Below, piece after piece: positions 9,107-16,723 of a stretch of 64,000 nucleotides of DNA. Each line of letters begins with the position of its first letter. The first letter of the stretch is position 1. A program made the position numbers and the translations under genes. Source of the DNA: Roseitalea porphyridii (GTDB taxonomy: Bacteria > Pseudomonadota > Alphaproteobacteria > Rhizobiales > Rhizobiaceae); NCBI RefSeq assembly GCF_004331955.1, contig NZ_CP036532.1, positions 806,001 through 870,000 on the forward strand, in the 5' to 3' direction. The notes under the pieces were generated by a model. The model was not told where the DNA came from. It saw only the letters and a program-made list of their open reading frames with translations, and did not search any database.

Positions 9107-9772
9107 CTATTCCTCGAAGACCAGCCCGTCCGTGTCGGCGCCCAGTTCCTTGAGTGCGTCGTTGATGTCGTCGACCATTTCGGGCGGGCCGCACACGTAG
9201 AACTTCTGGTCGAAATCGTCGATCCGGTCGCGCAGGAAGTCCTTGTCGATGCGACCGTGCTCGTAGGGCGCTTTCTGTTCGTCACTGAGTATGTGCACCA
9301 CGTCGAGCCCCGCCATCGAATCCAGTTCGTTGGCGCAGAAGATGTCGCGTTCGGTGCTGTTAGCGAAGAACAGCCGGTGACCGGGCAGGTCGCCCTTGCG
9401 TTCCAGATCGCGCAGGATCGCGATGAAGGGCGTCATGCCGGCGCCGCCGGCGATGAACGTGCCCTTGCCCTTGTACTGGATCGTGCCCCACGGCTCCTCG
9501 ATGATCAGTTCGTCCCCGACCAGAAGGTGCGCGAGCTGTTCGGTCACCCCGTCATGGTCGGGATAGCTCTTGATCGTGAACTGGAGGCGCTCCCAGCCGG
9601 GCAGGGAGGTGAAGGTGAAGGGCCGCTTCTCCTTCTCCCAGCCTTCCTTGGCGATGGCCACCTCGGTCGCCTGACCGGGTTCGAAGTCGAAGCCTTCGGG
9701 CTTTTCCAGATCATATTGGTAGACATTGTGCGCCAGCGGCGTGATCGCCCGTATCGCCAGACGATGTTCCAT
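9107..9772 (-). CDS. Ferredoxin/flavodoxin reductase-like FAD-NAD(P) oxidoreductase
   Basis: The 221-residue protein has an FAD-binding barrel (about residues 1-95, flavin motif RPFTFTS) and an NAD(P)-binding domain (about 100-221, GGAGMTPFIAILR and the C-terminal YVCGPPEMV). There is no iron-sulfur or globin domain fused to it, so it must work with a separate partner. The ATG has an AGGGAGA site. It follows the 73-residue gene by 39 bases on the same strand and is probably the last gene of the unit starting at 11391, which has a sigma-EcfG promoter. The electron acceptor is unknown. Confidence 0.88.
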   Translation of the reverse strand: MEHRLAIRAITPLAHNVYQYDLEKPEGFDFEPGQATEVAIAKEGWEKEKRPFTFTSLPGWERLQFTIKSYPDHDGVTEQLAHLLVGDELIIEEPWGTIQYKGKGTFIAGGAGMTPFIAILRDLERKGDLPGHRLFFANSTERDIFCANELDSMAGLDVVHILSDEQKAPYEHGRIDKDFLRDRIDDFDQKFYVCGPPEMVDDINDALKELGADTDGLVFEE

Positions 9773-9811
9773 GCGGTTCTCCCTGGTTCTGATGCGGTCC
9801 GGTGCCCCGGG

Positions 9812-10033
9812 TCAGGCGTTGCCCTTGCCGAGATCGCGCTTGGCGCGTTCTTCCTTGTCGAGCTTCTCGAAGCTTTCGATCACGTCGTCGGGCTCCTGCT
9901 TGACCTCGGGCACGGCCTTGCGCTGGTTGCGAACCTTTTCCTGGTCGTCGCCCTGCAGCTTGTTGTCGCCCATCTCGTCGGACGCCAGATCGCTGCGATG
10001 AAGCTTGCCCGGCTTGTTGTCGGTCTTGCTCAT
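9812..10033 (-). CDS. Small hydrophilic charged protein
   Basis: The 73-residue protein is almost entirely charged (start SKTDNKPGKLHRSDLASDE, end ERAKRDLGKGNA), has no cysteine and is likely disordered. The ATG at 10033 overlaps the stop of the upstream YihY gene by four bases and has AAAGGAG about ten bases upstream. It is part of the stress-promoted unit 11391 to 9107. Such hydrophilins are common among stress-induced genes, but no family is recognised. Confidence 0.7.
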   Translation of the reverse strand: MSKTDNKPGKLHRSDLASDEMGDNKLQGDDQEKVRNQRKAVPEVKQEPDDVIESFEKLDKEERAKRDLGKGNA

Positions 10034-11091
10034 GGCTTGACACTCCTTTGCCTGTCGTTGGTTTCGCGGCCGTCGCGCGACGGCCGTTTCATCGGCACGA
10101 CGACATCGTCGGCCACGGTGTCGGCCACATACGCCCTGCGTTCGCCCATCGGCCGGTCGGGTCCGACCGTCGTGTCGCGGCGCGTGCGCCATTCAAGCTC
10201 GGCATTGAGCGTCGCGCCCGAAACCAGCACGATCGCCGAAAAGTAGAGCCACAGCATGAGGATGGCGGCCGCGGCGATCGATCCGAAGGTCGCGTCGTAC
10301 CGGCCGAAATTCTCGATGAAGAACGAAAGGGCGGCCGAGCCCAGAAGCCACAGAAGCGTCGCCAGGGCAGCGCCCGGAAAGACCCATCGGGTTCGCGGCG
10401 AGCGCCGGTGGGGCGCGTGACGGTAGAGCAGCACGACGGCCACCCAGAGCACGGCCGCGACGACCGGCCAGCGAAGCCACAGGATGGCGTCCTCGCGCGA
10501 TTGCGGGAAAGGCCAGATCATCGCGATCGTCGGCAGAACCGTCACGGCGGTCAGGATGATGGCGAGCGTGACAAAGGCGCTGACCGTTGCCAGCAGCGAG
10601 GTCACGATGCCCGCCAGGAAGCCGCGCTCGTCGCTTTCCTTGTGTGCCCGCGTGATCGCGAAGACCAGCGCGTTCATGCCGCGCGACCCGGTCCACAACG
10701 CGATGAGCAGGCTGACGCCGAGGCCGATCCCGAGCTTGGTCTCGCGTTCGGAGAAGGCGATCACCTGTTCGGTGATGACGACGGTCATGTCCTCGGGCAG
10801 TGCGTCGGTCAGCGGCAGGTCGCCCACCGCGATGGCGGTGGGGTCGGCCACGAGCCCGAACAGCGAGACCGCCGCACTGAGCGCGGGAAAAAGGGAAAGA
10901 AAGCCGAAAAAGGCGACGCCGGCGCATCGAAGGCTCGTGTCGAGCGCAAGGGCCTGTCCGATGGTGTTGCGCGCGGCCGACAGCCACGCCCGCCAGTCGA
11001 GCGCGGTCGGAACGCGCGCGCCGGGCGCCTGCTTCGGCTCCGGCGTGGACGCGTTCGCCGCGTCGGCGGATTGACGTGTGTCTTGCTGCAT
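10030..11091 (-). CDS. YihY/BrkB-type inner membrane protein
   Basis: The 353-residue protein has about six membrane helices between residues 50 and 290 and polar ends. It carries family hallmarks: RCAGVAFFGFLSLFPAL in the first helix, WTGSRGMNALVFAI, and LWLYFSAIVLVSGATLNAE in the last helix. The family was once mislabelled ribonuclease BN; its actual role, perhaps in envelope or transport, is not established. It overlaps the next gene by four bases and follows the small membrane protein gene at 11116 by 24 bases, so it is very likely co-transcribed from the sigma-EcfG promoter at 11430. Confidence 0.88.
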   Translation of the reverse strand: MQQDTRQSADAANASTPEPKQAPGARVPTALDWRAWLSAARNTIGQALALDTSLRCAGVAFFGFLSLFPALSAAVSLFGLVADPTAIAVGDLPLTDALPEDMTVVITEQVIAFSERETKLGIGLGVSLLIALWTGSRGMNALVFAITRAHKESDERGFLAGIVTSLLATVSAFVTLAIILTAVTVLPTIAMIWPFPQSREDAILWLRWPVVAAVLWVAVVLLYRHAPHRRSPRTRWVFPGAALATLLWLLGSAALSFFIENFGRYDATFGSIAAAAILMLWLYFSAIVLVSGATLNAELEWRTRRDTTVGPDRPMGERRAYVADTVADDVVVPMKRPSRDGRETNDRQRSVKP

Positions 11092-11115
11092 CTGGCTGAA
11101 CGGCTCCCGTTCAGA

Positions 11116-11391
11116 TTACGCGCCCGATGCGCCTCGGTTCCCTTTCGATTTCCTGTCGTGCGGTTTCCGGAACAGGCGCGGGTAGTAGGCGCTGCGCACG
11201 CGGAGCCGCGGTGCCAGCTTCCATGACAGCGGAATTGTAAGTGCTGCCGCCGTGACGATTACGACGGGCAGGATGACCTCCCGCCAGGGCTCGAGCGCCG
11301 GGATGGCCAGAACCGTCGTGAGGGCCACGCCGAAAAGGACGGCGTTGAGCGGCAGGGCGATCATGCCGGTCATGAGTGTGCGGGTGCGCAT
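11116..11391 (-). CDS. Small two-helix membrane protein
   Basis: The 91-residue protein has two hydrophobic segments (about residues 9-31 and 37-57) and a basic cytoplasmic tail (RLFRKPHDRKSKGNRG). It is preceded by GGAGGAA and by a perfect sigma-EcfG promoter, and it heads the unit that continues with the YihY-like gene. No recognised domain. The layout suggests a small envelope stress protein. Confidence 0.7.
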   Translation of the reverse strand: MRTRTLMTGMIALPLNAVLFGVALTTVLAIPALEPWREVILPVVIVTAAALTIPLSWKLAPRLRVRSAYYPRLFRKPHDRKSKGNRGASGA

Positions 11392-11429
11392 GGCGTTCCT
11401 CCGTTCGCATCTGAACGTTTCGGATCAGG

Positions 11430-11455
11430 AACGCGCGCCCACGCCCGGATGTTCC
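11430..11455 (-). promoter_or_regulatory. Sigma-EcfG promoter of the 11391-9107 unit
   Basis: On the reverse strand, GGAAC (11455-11451), a 17-base spacer and CGTT (11433-11430), 39 bases before the ATG at 11391. Confidence 0.78.
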
Positions 11456-11483
11456 GGGCGGTTGTCGCAATCAACGCCGGCGG

Positions 11484-12980
11484 TCAGGACGGAACCGGTA
11501 TCTCGCAGCGGAACGTGTAGCCGCGACCCGTCTCCACGGTGATCGCGCCCCCCCATTTCTGCTCGATCAGCGCCCGCTTGAGGCGGCTGCCGAACCCGCG
11601 CCCGGTCCCCTGACTGGAATCGGAGGGATGTCCGTCGCGCCATTCCAGCATGAAGGCGCGTTTCCCGTCCTTCGGCTGGCCCAGCGACCATCGCAGTTCG
11701 ACCGTGCCCGTATCGCCTGCGAGCGTGCCGTACTTGGCCGAATTGGTCGCCAGTTCGTGCAGCACGAGGCCCATGTCGAAGCACAATTCCGGCGGCAGAA
11801 GGATGTCGCGGCCGGAAACGTCGACGCGGCTGGAGAACGTCTGCAGGGTCTGACCGACGATGTCGTGCAGCCGCGTCGGCGACCAGCCGCTGCGGGTGAT
11901 CAGGTCGTTGGCACGCGACAGGGCGGCAAGGCGCTCGCGGAACGCCTCCTGCGCCGACTTGGGATCGGCCATCGCCCCGAAGGTCTGGTTGGCGATGGCG
12001 CTGACCAGTTGCAGCAGATTGCCGGCCCGGTGCGCCATCTCGCTCATCAGCAGCTTGTTCTGCTCGCGGGCCTCGGCCTGGCGGGCGCTGTTGGCGACGA
12101 TGTTGGCCAGCGCGGTCAGCGTCTCGACGTCGAGTTCGTCGAACACCCGCACGTCGTTGGCGTGAATGCCGAATACGCCGAACGGGCGGGTGCCCACGCC
12201 GGCGATGATCACGCTCATGCCGCTGCGCACGCCGTGCTCGTGCAGAAGCGGCGGCCCGTCAAACCGGGTTTCCGTCCTGAGGTCGTCGACGATGATCGGA
12301 TGGTCGCTGGCGAGCGTGTAGCCGGCCTGCGACTCCATCTCGACACCCACGCGCGCCTTGCCGACGAGGCCTTCCGCCCAGCCGACACCGGCCTTCAGCG
12401 TCAGTGCGTCGGCGGCGCCTTCAAATTGCAGGATCTTGGTCAGGGGAACATCGAAGATGTCGGCCGCAATCGCCACAGCCCGGTCCATCACCTCCTGCAG
12501 ATCGTCCTGCCTGAGCGCGAAGGTGCCCAGTTCCTCGACACCCTTGTGCTGGGCGATGCGGCGGCGCAGATCACCTTCTGTTCTCACCCGATCGGTGATG
12601 CGCCGGCAGCTTCCATGGCAGGCTGCGCCGGCGCCTTCATCCGGGTGACCGGCGCTCGTCAGCTCGACCCATTCGGACGGGGCGTCGCCGCCTCCGGTCC
12701 GGTAGCGCAAGGAAAATGGCGTGCCGGACCGCAGGCCGTTTCCGAGCGCGGCCTCGACCGCCTCGCGATCGTCGGAATGGATGGCCGTGCAGAACGATTT
12801 GAGCGCGATGCGTGGCGCCGCAGAAGGCAGGCCGTGCAGGTTAAGCGCGGCTTCCGATAGGTTCAGTGTCGGGCCGCGTTTTTCGAGGACCCAGAGACCG
12901 ATATCGGTCCGGTCCGCAGCATCCAGCAGTCGCCGATCGATATCCGGCAATGCACGAAACGAAGACTCGATGACGGCCAT
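11484..12980 (-). CDS. PAS-GAF-HWE sensor histidine kinase
   Basis: The 498-residue cytoplasmic kinase has a PAS domain (about residues 20-130), a GAF domain (about 150-300) and an HWE phosphoacceptor helix with His317 (MAHRAGNLLQLVSAI). Its ATPase domain contains an intact N-box HELATNSAKYG and G-box GRGFGSRLKRAL. HWE kinases are the usual donors to PhyR-type response regulators. The GAF domain could sense a small ligand, redox state or light, but no chromophore-binding cysteine pattern is evident. It starts at an ATG with GGGGGAA upstream. No sigma-EcfG promoter was seen. Confidence 0.92.
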   Translation of the reverse strand: MAVIESSFRALPDIDRRLLDAADRTDIGLWVLEKRGPTLNLSEAALNLHGLPSAAPRIALKSFCTAIHSDDREAVEAALGNGLRSGTPFSLRYRTGGGDAPSEWVELTSAGHPDEGAGAACHGSCRRITDRVRTEGDLRRRIAQHKGVEELGTFALRQDDLQEVMDRAVAIAADIFDVPLTKILQFEGAADALTLKAGVGWAEGLVGKARVGVEMESQAGYTLASDHPIIVDDLRTETRFDGPPLLHEHGVRSGMSVIIAGVGTRPFGVFGIHANDVRVFDELDVETLTALANIVANSARQAEAREQNKLLMSEMAHRAGNLLQLVSAIANQTFGAMADPKSAQEAFRERLAALSRANDLITRSGWSPTRLHDIVGQTLQTFSSRVDVSGRDILLPPELCFDMGLVLHELATNSAKYGTLAGDTGTVELRWSLGQPKDGKRAFMLEWRDGHPSDSSQGTGRGFGSRLKRALIEQKWGGAITVETGRGYTFRCEIPVPS

Positions 12981-13121
12981 GGGCGGTTCCCCCGTCAGCT
13001 ATGTCACGCCCCCAGATTGCAGAGAATCTGCCGCAAGGGAAGTGGCAAAATTAAGGCCTTGGCGTCCCGGCGGCGCGCGGCCGCCGGAGCACGGCTTTGG
13101 GGCACAACGCTCTGTGGTCGG

Positions 13122-13556
13122 TTACGCCTCTTCATCGCGGTCTTCGTCACCTTCGCCGAAAATCTGTCGGGCCAGGAAAGCACCGCCGACCAGCGCCGCG
13201 AGCGGCAATGCCGCGGTTCCCGATCGGCGCAGGCTGACCAGCGCCGTCGCGATGGCGGCGCTGCGAACCGCCGAGTTGCGACGGATTCTTCGCTTGGCGC
13301 GCGCCTGCAGGACGGCATTGATGATAAGCGCGATCGCGGCCAGCGCCAGGAACAGGCTGGCCGTGATCACCAGTGCGATCAGGAGATCATAGGTCTGCGC
13401 GATCGCCAGCGTCAGCGCGGTGGCGCCGAAGCCGAGCGCGAACAGAAGGCAGATCCCGCCGATCCCGTACAGCACCGCCGCCATCACGAGCCGCCGTTTG
13501 CGGCTCTGCAGGTCGGTGGCGGTCAGCTGGGCGAATGCCGTAAGCGGTGTCAGCAT
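13122..13556 (-). CDS. Putative phage-holin-superfamily/DUF1469-like membrane protein
   Basis: The 144-residue protein has two strong membrane helices (about residues 25-48 and 56-82) and a third weaker one near 108-128, with an acidic tail (GEGDEDRDEEA). Sequence and context next to a DUF883 gene fit the 'phage holin family' proteins (YqjE/DUF1469-like) that are chromosomal stress genes rather than phage genes. It begins one base after the stop of the DUF883 gene, so the pair is an operon resembling the enterobacterial yqjD-yqjE arrangement. Confidence 0.72.
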   Translation of the reverse strand: MLTPLTAFAQLTATDLQSRKRRLVMAAVLYGIGGICLLFALGFGATALTLAIAQTYDLLIALVITASLFLALAAIALIINAVLQARAKRRIRRNSAVRSAAIATALVSLRRSGTAALPLAALVGGAFLARQIFGEGDEDRDEEA

Positions 13557-13557
13557 C

Positions 13558-13908
13558 TCAGCGGCGCAGCAGGATCGCCGTCAGGAAGCCGGCGCCCGCG
13601 GCGAGAGCGAGGGTCTGCAGCGGGTTGCGACGCACCGCCTTGCCTGCGCGCCGCTCGATGTCCTCGAGCTGCGTCGTCAGATCGTCGATCAGCGCGTCGG
13701 ACTTCTCGCGGACCGTCAGGGCCGCATCGTCCCGATGGGTACGCGCGGTCTTGGCGCCGACCGTTGCGATCTTGCTCAGCCGTTCGGTCACGGCACCGAC
13801 ATCGGCGCGCAGCGCCTCGATTTCCGCGGCGAGATCGTCGTTCTTGCTGCGCGAAGTGCTGTTGCGCGTCTTGGCGCCGGTCGTCGTCTTCTCGGAAGCT
13901 GCTGACAT
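13558..13908 (-). CDS. DUF883 (ElaB/YqjD-type) membrane-anchored protein
   Basis: The 116-residue protein has a long helical, partly coiled region (about residues 24-90) and a C-terminal membrane anchor (LALAAGAGFLTAILLRR) preceded by RRNPLQ, the layout of the DUF883 family. Relatives anchor ribosomes to the membrane in stationary-phase enterobacteria; whether that holds here is unknown. There is a strong AAAGGAGA ribosome binding site. It is co-transcribed with the holin-like gene downstream. No perfect EcfG promoter lies upstream; the best candidate has a poor -10. Confidence 0.8.
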   Translation of the reverse strand: MSAASEKTTTGAKTRNSTSRSKNDDLAAEIEALRADVGAVTERLSKIATVGAKTARTHRDDAALTVREKSDALIDDLTTQLEDIERRAGKAVRRNPLQTLALAAGAGFLTAILLRR

Positions 13909-13961
13909 GTCTGTCTCCTTTCAAGCGTCAAATGCGGTCGGGGGGTATCGGGTTCCTGGCC

Positions 13962-15038
13962 TCAGTGCCGGGCCCTCGGGCTGAGCATGCGGTGCAGCGC
14001 CGCAAGGCTGCTCGTCTTCTCGGCCGTCGCCTTGAGCACGACGAGCATCGGCACCGAGATGAACAGGCCTGCAAAGCCCCACATCCAGCCCCAGATGAGC
14101 AGGGACAGGATGATCGCCAGCGGCGCGATGTTGGTGCGCCGGCCGACAAGGTTCGGGGTCACGAAATTGGCTTCGAGGAAGTTCACGGCCATGTAGGCCG
14201 CCGCCGGCGCGAGCACCTGCCAGAGCGTGTCGAACTGGACGATCGAGACGGCCAGAAGCAGGCCGACGCCGATCGCCGGCCCGACAAAGGGCATATAGTT
14301 GAGAAAGGCCACCACGGCGCCCCAGAAGATCGGCATCGGAACACCGAGCTGCCACAGGATGATGCCGACGATCACGCCAAGCGCTATGTTGATAAGCGTC
14401 GTCACCAGCAGATAGTGGCTGACCTGCGCCTCGACGGCCTTCCACACGCGTGCGGCATGGAGCTTGCCGCCCATCGTGCCGTGCGGGATCGTCGCGATGG
14501 TCAGGAACGGCCGCCGCATGGCGAGGATGAAGCCGGCGATGGTCACGGTGATGACGATCGTGGTCAGCGACGATGCGAAGTTGGAGGCGGCGCGAACGAG
14601 GAAGTTCGGCTCGCGCACGACCACTTCCTCGACATTTTCGTCCTCAAGCGCCCGGCTGACTTCCTCGCCCACGTCGGAGATCGCCTTGCCCACCTCCTGG
14701 GCCTCCTCGAGCGAAAGCTGCAGCGTGAAGATCTTGTGGCGAAGCTGCCGCACCATGTCGGGATAGTTCTCGATCATCCGCTCGGTGGGACCGGACAGGA
14801 AATAGATCAGCGCGGCGATCGCGCTCGCAACCGTAAGGGTGAGGATCAGCGCCGACAGAAGCCGCGGTACGCCGGCCTTCTGCATCGCGGCGAGCGGCAG
14901 ATGCAGCACGATCGCCAGAAAGAGCGCGATGAAGATGGGCACGAACACGGCCCGGGCGAGGACAAGCGCCGCCACCACCGCGAAAATCAGCGCGAGCGCC
15001 GCCAGCGTTCGAAACAACAGGCTGTCGAATGCGATCAT
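13962..15038 (-). CDS. AI-2E/PerM family transporter
   Basis: The 358-residue membrane protein has about seven helices: an N-terminal group between residues 10 and 85, a soluble segment (about 90-145) and a C-terminal group with the family motif NYMPFVGPAIGV and the ending LFISVPMLVVLKAT. Members export autoinducer-2 or act as ion or solute exporters; the substrate here is not predictable. A perfect sigma-EcfG promoter (15113-15137) lies about 75 bases upstream, placing it in the stress regulon. Confidence 0.88.
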   Translation of the reverse strand: MIAFDSLLFRTLAALALIFAVVAALVLARAVFVPIFIALFLAIVLHLPLAAMQKAGVPRLLSALILTLTVASAIAALIYFLSGPTERMIENYPDMVRQLRHKIFTLQLSLEEAQEVGKAISDVGEEVSRALEDENVEEVVVREPNFLVRAASNFASSLTTIVITVTIAGFILAMRRPFLTIATIPHGTMGGKLHAARVWKAVEAQVSHYLLVTTLINIALGVIVGIILWQLGVPMPIFWGAVVAFLNYMPFVGPAIGVGLLLAVSIVQFDTLWQVLAPAAAYMAVNFLEANFVTPNLVGRRTNIAPLAIILSLLIWGWMWGFAGLFISVPMLVVLKATAEKTSSLAALHRMLSPRARH

Positions 15039-15112
15039 GGGCGCCGGGGTTCTTCCTACCGAGGTAACGCGTGCGTGTGCGCCCCCGGATGAGGCGCGAT
15101 ATTCCGCCCTTC

Positions 15113-15137
15113 AACGCGCTGACCCCGCTTTGGTTCC
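15113..15137 (-). promoter_or_regulatory. Sigma-EcfG promoter of the AI-2E transporter gene
   Basis: On the reverse strand, GGAAC (15137-15133), a 16-base spacer and CGTT (15116-15113), giving a leader of about 70 bases to the ATG at 15038. Confidence 0.75.
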
Positions 15138-15209
15138 CGAGGGCCGGCAGCATTCCGTTCGGGAACCGTCGCGCCCGATCCGGCATTTGTAAGGCGAAAG
15201 GAAATCATT

Positions 15210-15506
15210 ATGGAACCGATCGTCTTTGCCATGTTCATTATGGGTTGCGGCCATAATCTGGATGTCTGCCGACCCGTCGACACATCCACCCAGCAATTCG
15301 AGACACGCGCCGCGTGCGAGGAGGCGATCCCTGACGCCGCGCGCGACGTGACCGGCTTTCCGACCGCCATCGGCGCCTGCGTCGGCCTGAGCGCCACCCA
15401 GGCGAGCGCGCGCCCCGACTATCTGTGGTACTTCGCCGCCGACGGCCGGCTTATCGTCGAGCCGAAGGACGAGGCGATCCAGCTCGCCGGCGGCACCGGC
15501 GGCTAG
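15210..15506 (+). CDS. Hypothetical small protein with four cysteines
   Basis: The 98-residue protein starts at an ATG with AAAGGAA upstream. Residues 1-12 are hydrophobic but too short for a convincing signal peptide. Cysteines at positions 13, 20, 36 and 57 suggest disulfides or metal binding. The middle reads TRAACEEAIPDAAR, and there is an aromatic YLWYFAADGRL near the end, a pattern seen in small exported proteins of Hyphomicrobiales. No family is recognised. It is convergent with the HWE kinase at 15517. Confidence 0.6.
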   Translation: MEPIVFAMFIMGCGHNLDVCRPVDTSTQQFETRAACEEAIPDAARDVTGFPTAIGACVGLSATQASARPDYLWYFAADGRLIVEPKDEAIQLAGGTGG

Positions 15507-15516
15507 GTCGCCGATC

Positions 15517-16608
15517 CTAGTGCGGCGTCCGGATGGGAAAGCTCAACTCGACCCGGTAGGCGCCATCGGTCGCGTTGCGTTCGATGGTGCCCCGCTCCGA
15601 GCGGATGAGCCGGTCGATCAGCCGGGTGCCGAAGCCCGAACTCTGCGAGGCGACGGCGATCTGCTCGCCGTCGTGCCGTTCGTCCCAGAGCACGTCCAGA
15701 TGCCGGCCTTCCTCTCCGATCCGGTTGGAAACGCGGATCGATCCGTCCTGGTAGATCAGCGCGCCATATTTGATGGCGTTGGTCGCCAGTTCATGGATCG
15801 CAAGCGCCACCGCCTGACCCAGCGACGGAGCGATCGGGACGTCCTCGATCGCGATCTCGATGCGCCGCTGCCAGTCGCGCGTCGCAAGAAACGGCGCCAG
15901 CGCTCCCTCGACGGCATCGCGCAGATTGACCAGCGTCGTGTCGCCGGTCGTTCCGATCGTCCGTTGCGCCCCGGCGAGGGCGTCGATGCGTCCGCGCAGC
16001 TTGTCGGCATAATCGTCGATATCGTCCGCCTCGCGCGCGGTCGCGGTCACGAGCGCGCTCACCATGGCGAGCGAATTCTTGATCCGGTGGCGCATCTCGC
16101 CGACGACGGCGATGAGCCGTTCCTCGCCGTTGACGAGGTCGGACACATCCATGTTGACGCCGATCACCGTCTCGGCGTCGCCATTGGCGGCGGTCGCATG
16201 CACTTCGCCGATCCCGCGCAGCCACCTGATGTGACCGTCACGGTCGACGACCCGGAAGCGCTGGTCGAACGGTTCGCCCGTCGCCACCGATCGGGCGAGC
16301 GCCTCGGCTGTCCGGATCCGGTCGTCGGTGTGGATCTGCTCGAGCAGCATCTTGCTGGTCATCGGTATCGCCGGGGGCAGGCCGAAAAGGGCGTTGAGGC
16401 CCGGATCGGCGTCGACCCGGTCGGACGCCACGTCCCACGCCCACGTCGCCACCTTGGCGTATCTCAGCGCCAGCGCGTGCCGCGCCTGGATGGTCATGTC
16501 GCCGAACGGGGCCCCGTTCGGCGCATCGATCATGTCTTCGCCGGCCTCGGCGCGCCAGTCGGCCTCGCCGGGTCGGATCGTCTCGGGATATGGTATCGAA
16601 CGACCCAT
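15517..16608 (-). CDS. PAS-HWE sensor histidine kinase
   Basis: The 363-residue protein has a PAS fold-3 sensor (about residues 45-160, with RWLRGIGEV in its core) and an HWE phosphoacceptor helix with His174 (EMRHRIKNSLAMVSAL). Its ATPase domain carries all expected elements: N-box HELATNAIKYGAL, WDE motif and G-box GFGTRLIDRL. It is soluble. With the other HWE kinases in this region it is a candidate input to PhyR, although its cognate regulator is not proved. It is divergent from the phospholipase-D gene. Confidence 0.92.
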   Translation of the reverse strand: MGRSIPYPETIRPGEADWRAEAGEDMIDAPNGAPFGDMTIQARHALALRYAKVATWAWDVASDRVDADPGLNALFGLPPAIPMTSKMLLEQIHTDDRIRTAEALARSVATGEPFDQRFRVVDRDGHIRWLRGIGEVHATAANGDAETVIGVNMDVSDLVNGEERLIAVVGEMRHRIKNSLAMVSALVTATAREADDIDDYADKLRGRIDALAGAQRTIGTTGDTTLVNLRDAVEGALAPFLATRDWQRRIEIAIEDVPIAPSLGQAVALAIHELATNAIKYGALIYQDGSIRVSNRIGEEGRHLDVLWDERHDGEQIAVASQSSGFGTRLIDRLIRSERGTIERNATDGAYRVELSFPIRTPH

Positions 16609-16663
16609 GTGTGCGACTCCGCCTCATTGCGTTGGCGTGATCGCCAGCATTTGCAGAAATTCC

Positions 16664-16689
16664 GGAACTGTCCTGCGATCATTACCGTA
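16664..16689 (+). promoter_or_regulatory. Near-match sigma-EcfG promoter before the phospholipase-D gene
   Basis: GGAAC (16664-16668), a 17-base spacer and CGTA (16686-16689), 34 bases before the GTG at 16724. One mismatch in the -10. Confidence 0.35.
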
Positions 16690-16723
16690 CCAAAGCTGAT
16701 CGCGACGCGAAAGATGGCCCGCC

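Noticed and set aside
13122-13908. Phage lysis genes (holin-like call) as evidence for a prophage
   Set aside because: No other phage genes are near. The pair resembles the chromosomal yqjD/yqjE-type stress genes.
13017-15092. Forward open frame of 691 codons opposite the holin-like, DUF883 and AI-2E genes
   Set aside because: It is antisense to three genes in recognisable families, and its translation is Arg/Gln/Asp-rich noise.
15162-15187. Sigma-EcfG promoter of the gene at 15210
   Set aside because: GGAAC is present, but the -10 position reads CATT/GCAT, too far from CGTT.
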